A stretch of DNA of 64,000 nucleotides from Saccharina japonica. Taxonomy: Eukaryota; Sar; Phaeophyceae; Laminariales; Laminariaceae. The notes under the pieces are model-generated. The model was not told the DNA's origin. It saw nothing but the letters and a program-made list of their open reading frames with translations, and did no database searches. Positions 62,612-64,000 of this stretch are shown here, in pieces. Both the position numbers and the translations under genes were made by a program. Numbering within the stretch: position 1 is the first letter of the stretch; each line of letters opens with the position of its first letter. The stretch covers positions 81,148 through 145,147 of the forward strand of contig MEHQ01002412.1 in assembly GCA_008828725.1 (NCBI GenBank), given 5' to 3'.

Positions 62612-63783
62612 TTACTTGCTGGTACTGGGCCGTGCCTGGGGGATCTCCACTTGTCCCGCTAGCGCGGCCTCCCTACCCCCCTCGGTCTGACGGCTTTCTA
62701 CGGCACTCCCAGCGGCGCCTCCCTGCTCCACCTGCCCCCCAGCTTGCGGACCGCTCTCCGCCGCCGGGACCGTTTCCTCCGTTATGGATACTGCCGTCGT
62801 CGGCAAAGGAGGCAAATCGCCCCCTGCCTCCAACGCGTTTTGGGCCCCGGGGGTCCACCACGCCGTCGGAAGAGAAGGTAGCTCATCACCTGCTTCCCGC
62901 ACGTTTAGTACCCCGAGGGTGCACCTAGTCAGGGCTGTGCTGGATGTTGTCCGGGGAATCTCCACTTGTCCTGCTGACGTAGCATCCCTGATCCCCTCGG
63001 CCTGACGGTTCTCTATGGTATTTCCAGTAGTGCCACCCTGGTCGCTCTGCCCCCTTATTAACGTCTCGCTCTCCAGTGCCTGGCCCGACCCTTCTGGTGC
63101 GTCTGCCACCGCCGTCGGAAAAGGAGGCACCACGTCACCTGTCTCCAATGCATTTCGGACCCCGAGGGTCCACCTAGTCAGTCGTTCCTCCCATTCGGCG
63201 TGGAGGCCTGCCAGAAAATCTTGGACGTGAGGTGATATGTAGATCTTCCGGTTTGGGAGTCGGAGCATGATATCCCGTGGTCGGATGGCGTACGCGGCGA
63301 AACGATCACGGTAGTCGGCGGCGGCCGCTTGCCATTCCCTCGGGCGGGGGAACTCGAGGTAAGCCGCTCGGGGCATGCCCAGGGCATCGCTGAACAGGGA
63401 GCACAACAGGAACGAAGAGGATGGGTTCATTCCATGGGTCATCACCATGTGCTCGAAAGTGTGGTGATGACCAGTCGTCACATAACTGGCCGGTACCAGC
63501 CGGGGTCCCTCCTCCTCAAGGAGTTCGGCGAACTGCAGGGCACCTCCCACTGCCGGCCACCTTCCCCCCGGCCGTGGTCTGGGTAGATCCTCCGCTAACT
63601 CTGCCGGATGGGGAGGTCGGGTTCTTATTGGCCATTCAGAGCCACACTCGACGCATGGCCGCGGGTCTGTATGCCCACATGCGAGGCGTTCCGCCCGATC
63701 CAGCATGCAGCCGGCGTGTACCCACCCTCTGTGGTCATGGTCACAAGTGATGGTTGTCCTCAGATGATCGACTTCCGGATTCC
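62612..63783 (-). CDS. Unrecognised repeat-containing protein, possibly TE-derived
   Basis: The longest well-composed frame after the LINE and NRT2: 364 codons from ATG 63704-63706, open further upstream to about 63783. Upstream of the ATG it reads TTITCDHDHRGWVHAGC, then LACGHTDPRPCVECG, a Cys/His-rich segment that could bind zinc. The middle (PRAAYLEFPRPREWQAAAAD, LPNRKIYISPHVQDFLAGLH) looks globular. The C-terminal half repeats a degenerate module three times: TLGVRNALETGDVVPPFPTA, TLGVLNVREAGDELPSLPTA and PGAQNALEAGGDLPPLPTTA, each followed by a Gln/Glu-rich stretch and a GQVEIP tail. No family can be named. It may be the structural protein of a mobile element or a host gene exon. Confidence 0.4.
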
Positions 63784-63839
63784 TCTATGTGTTTCGTATG
63801 TCCACCCCGCAATAGATACATAGGCTTACTATTATTAGC

Positions 63840-64000
63840 GTGGTGTCCCTTGTGATCTCCCGGCTCTCTGTGGGGCCCGGAGCGGCGCCTCTCTCTTCAA
63901 GCTTCCCCCTTGGTAACCGCTCGTCCCCCCGCGCCGAGCCCGTTTGCTCCGGTGGGGCCACCACCGCCGTCGGAAAAGGAGGCAGTGCGTCACCTGCCTC
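63840..64000 (-). other. Further copy of the same repeat module at window edge
   Basis: On the minus strand the end of the window reads AGDALPPFPTAVVAPPEQTG, matching the repeat in 62612-63706, then runs to a stop near 63830. It may be an upstream exon or a tandem copy of that gene. It is cut by the window end. Confidence 0.4.

Overview
This is a repeat-dominated stretch of a nuclear eukaryotic genome. The one gene that can be assembled with confidence is a spliced high-affinity nitrate transporter (NRT2/NNP family, major facilitator superfamily) at 20852-27753. Its four exons have GT-AG junctions in compatible phases and encode about 456 residues. Heterokont-like NRT2 sequence, GC-rich exons, moderate to long introns, TTAGGG-type repeats and abundant Copia and LINE remnants suggest a brown alga or another photosynthetic stramenopile. 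That assignment is an inference from sequence style, not from a marker gene. No rRNA, tRNA or bacterial-type gene cluster was seen.

Layout: 1-800 holds a decayed DDE-type transposase on the minus strand. 1.8-8.4 kb and 13-19.5 kb are fragments of one RTE-like LINE family (3' coding tail, T-rich 3' UTR and a roughly 200-bp 3'-terminal module called family A here), with hAT-like and mariner-like miniature elements inserted into them. 10.7-13.1 kb is an odd composite satellite that mixes TTAGGG arrays with CCCGCGG palindromic units. 14.4-14.6, 19.7 and 20.5 kb hold trinucleotide arrays. 19.78-20.54 kb is a TIR element just upstream of NRT2. 20.85-27.75 kb is the NRT2 gene, whose 4.5-kb intron 2 is loaded with repeats. 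28.7-29.9 kb is a five-unit tandem array. 31.26-32.69 kb is a foldback element with 460-bp terminal inverted repeats. 32.95-36.83 kb is a decayed Copia element with both LTRs but no reverse transcriptase.

From about 36.85 to 42.89 kb lies a second, broken NRT2 copy (intron 2 part, exon 3, intron 3, exon 4). Its intron 3 carries a 4.1-kb uninterrupted (TGTC)n array; the intact gene has only about 13 units at the same place. 42.9-44.7 kb is an inverted-repeat region with a nested hAT-like element. 45.6-48.5 kb (minus) is a decayed LINE with a YMDD reverse transcriptase and a C-terminal Cys/His plus endonuclease-like region. 51.1-54.5 kb is a tandem array of about 620-640-bp units. 54.97-57.14 kb is the best-preserved LINE of the RTE-like family (438-aa reading frame), and a degenerate minus-strand relative sits at 60.77-62.06 kb. 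62.6-64.0 kb (minus) is an unrecognised repeat-containing reading frame.

The window therefore shows one functional nutrient-transport gene in a landscape of nested transposons. LINE tails of the form (CAA)n or (CA)n account for several of the microsatellites, and several non-autonomous DNA elements still show recognisable TIRs and target-site duplications.
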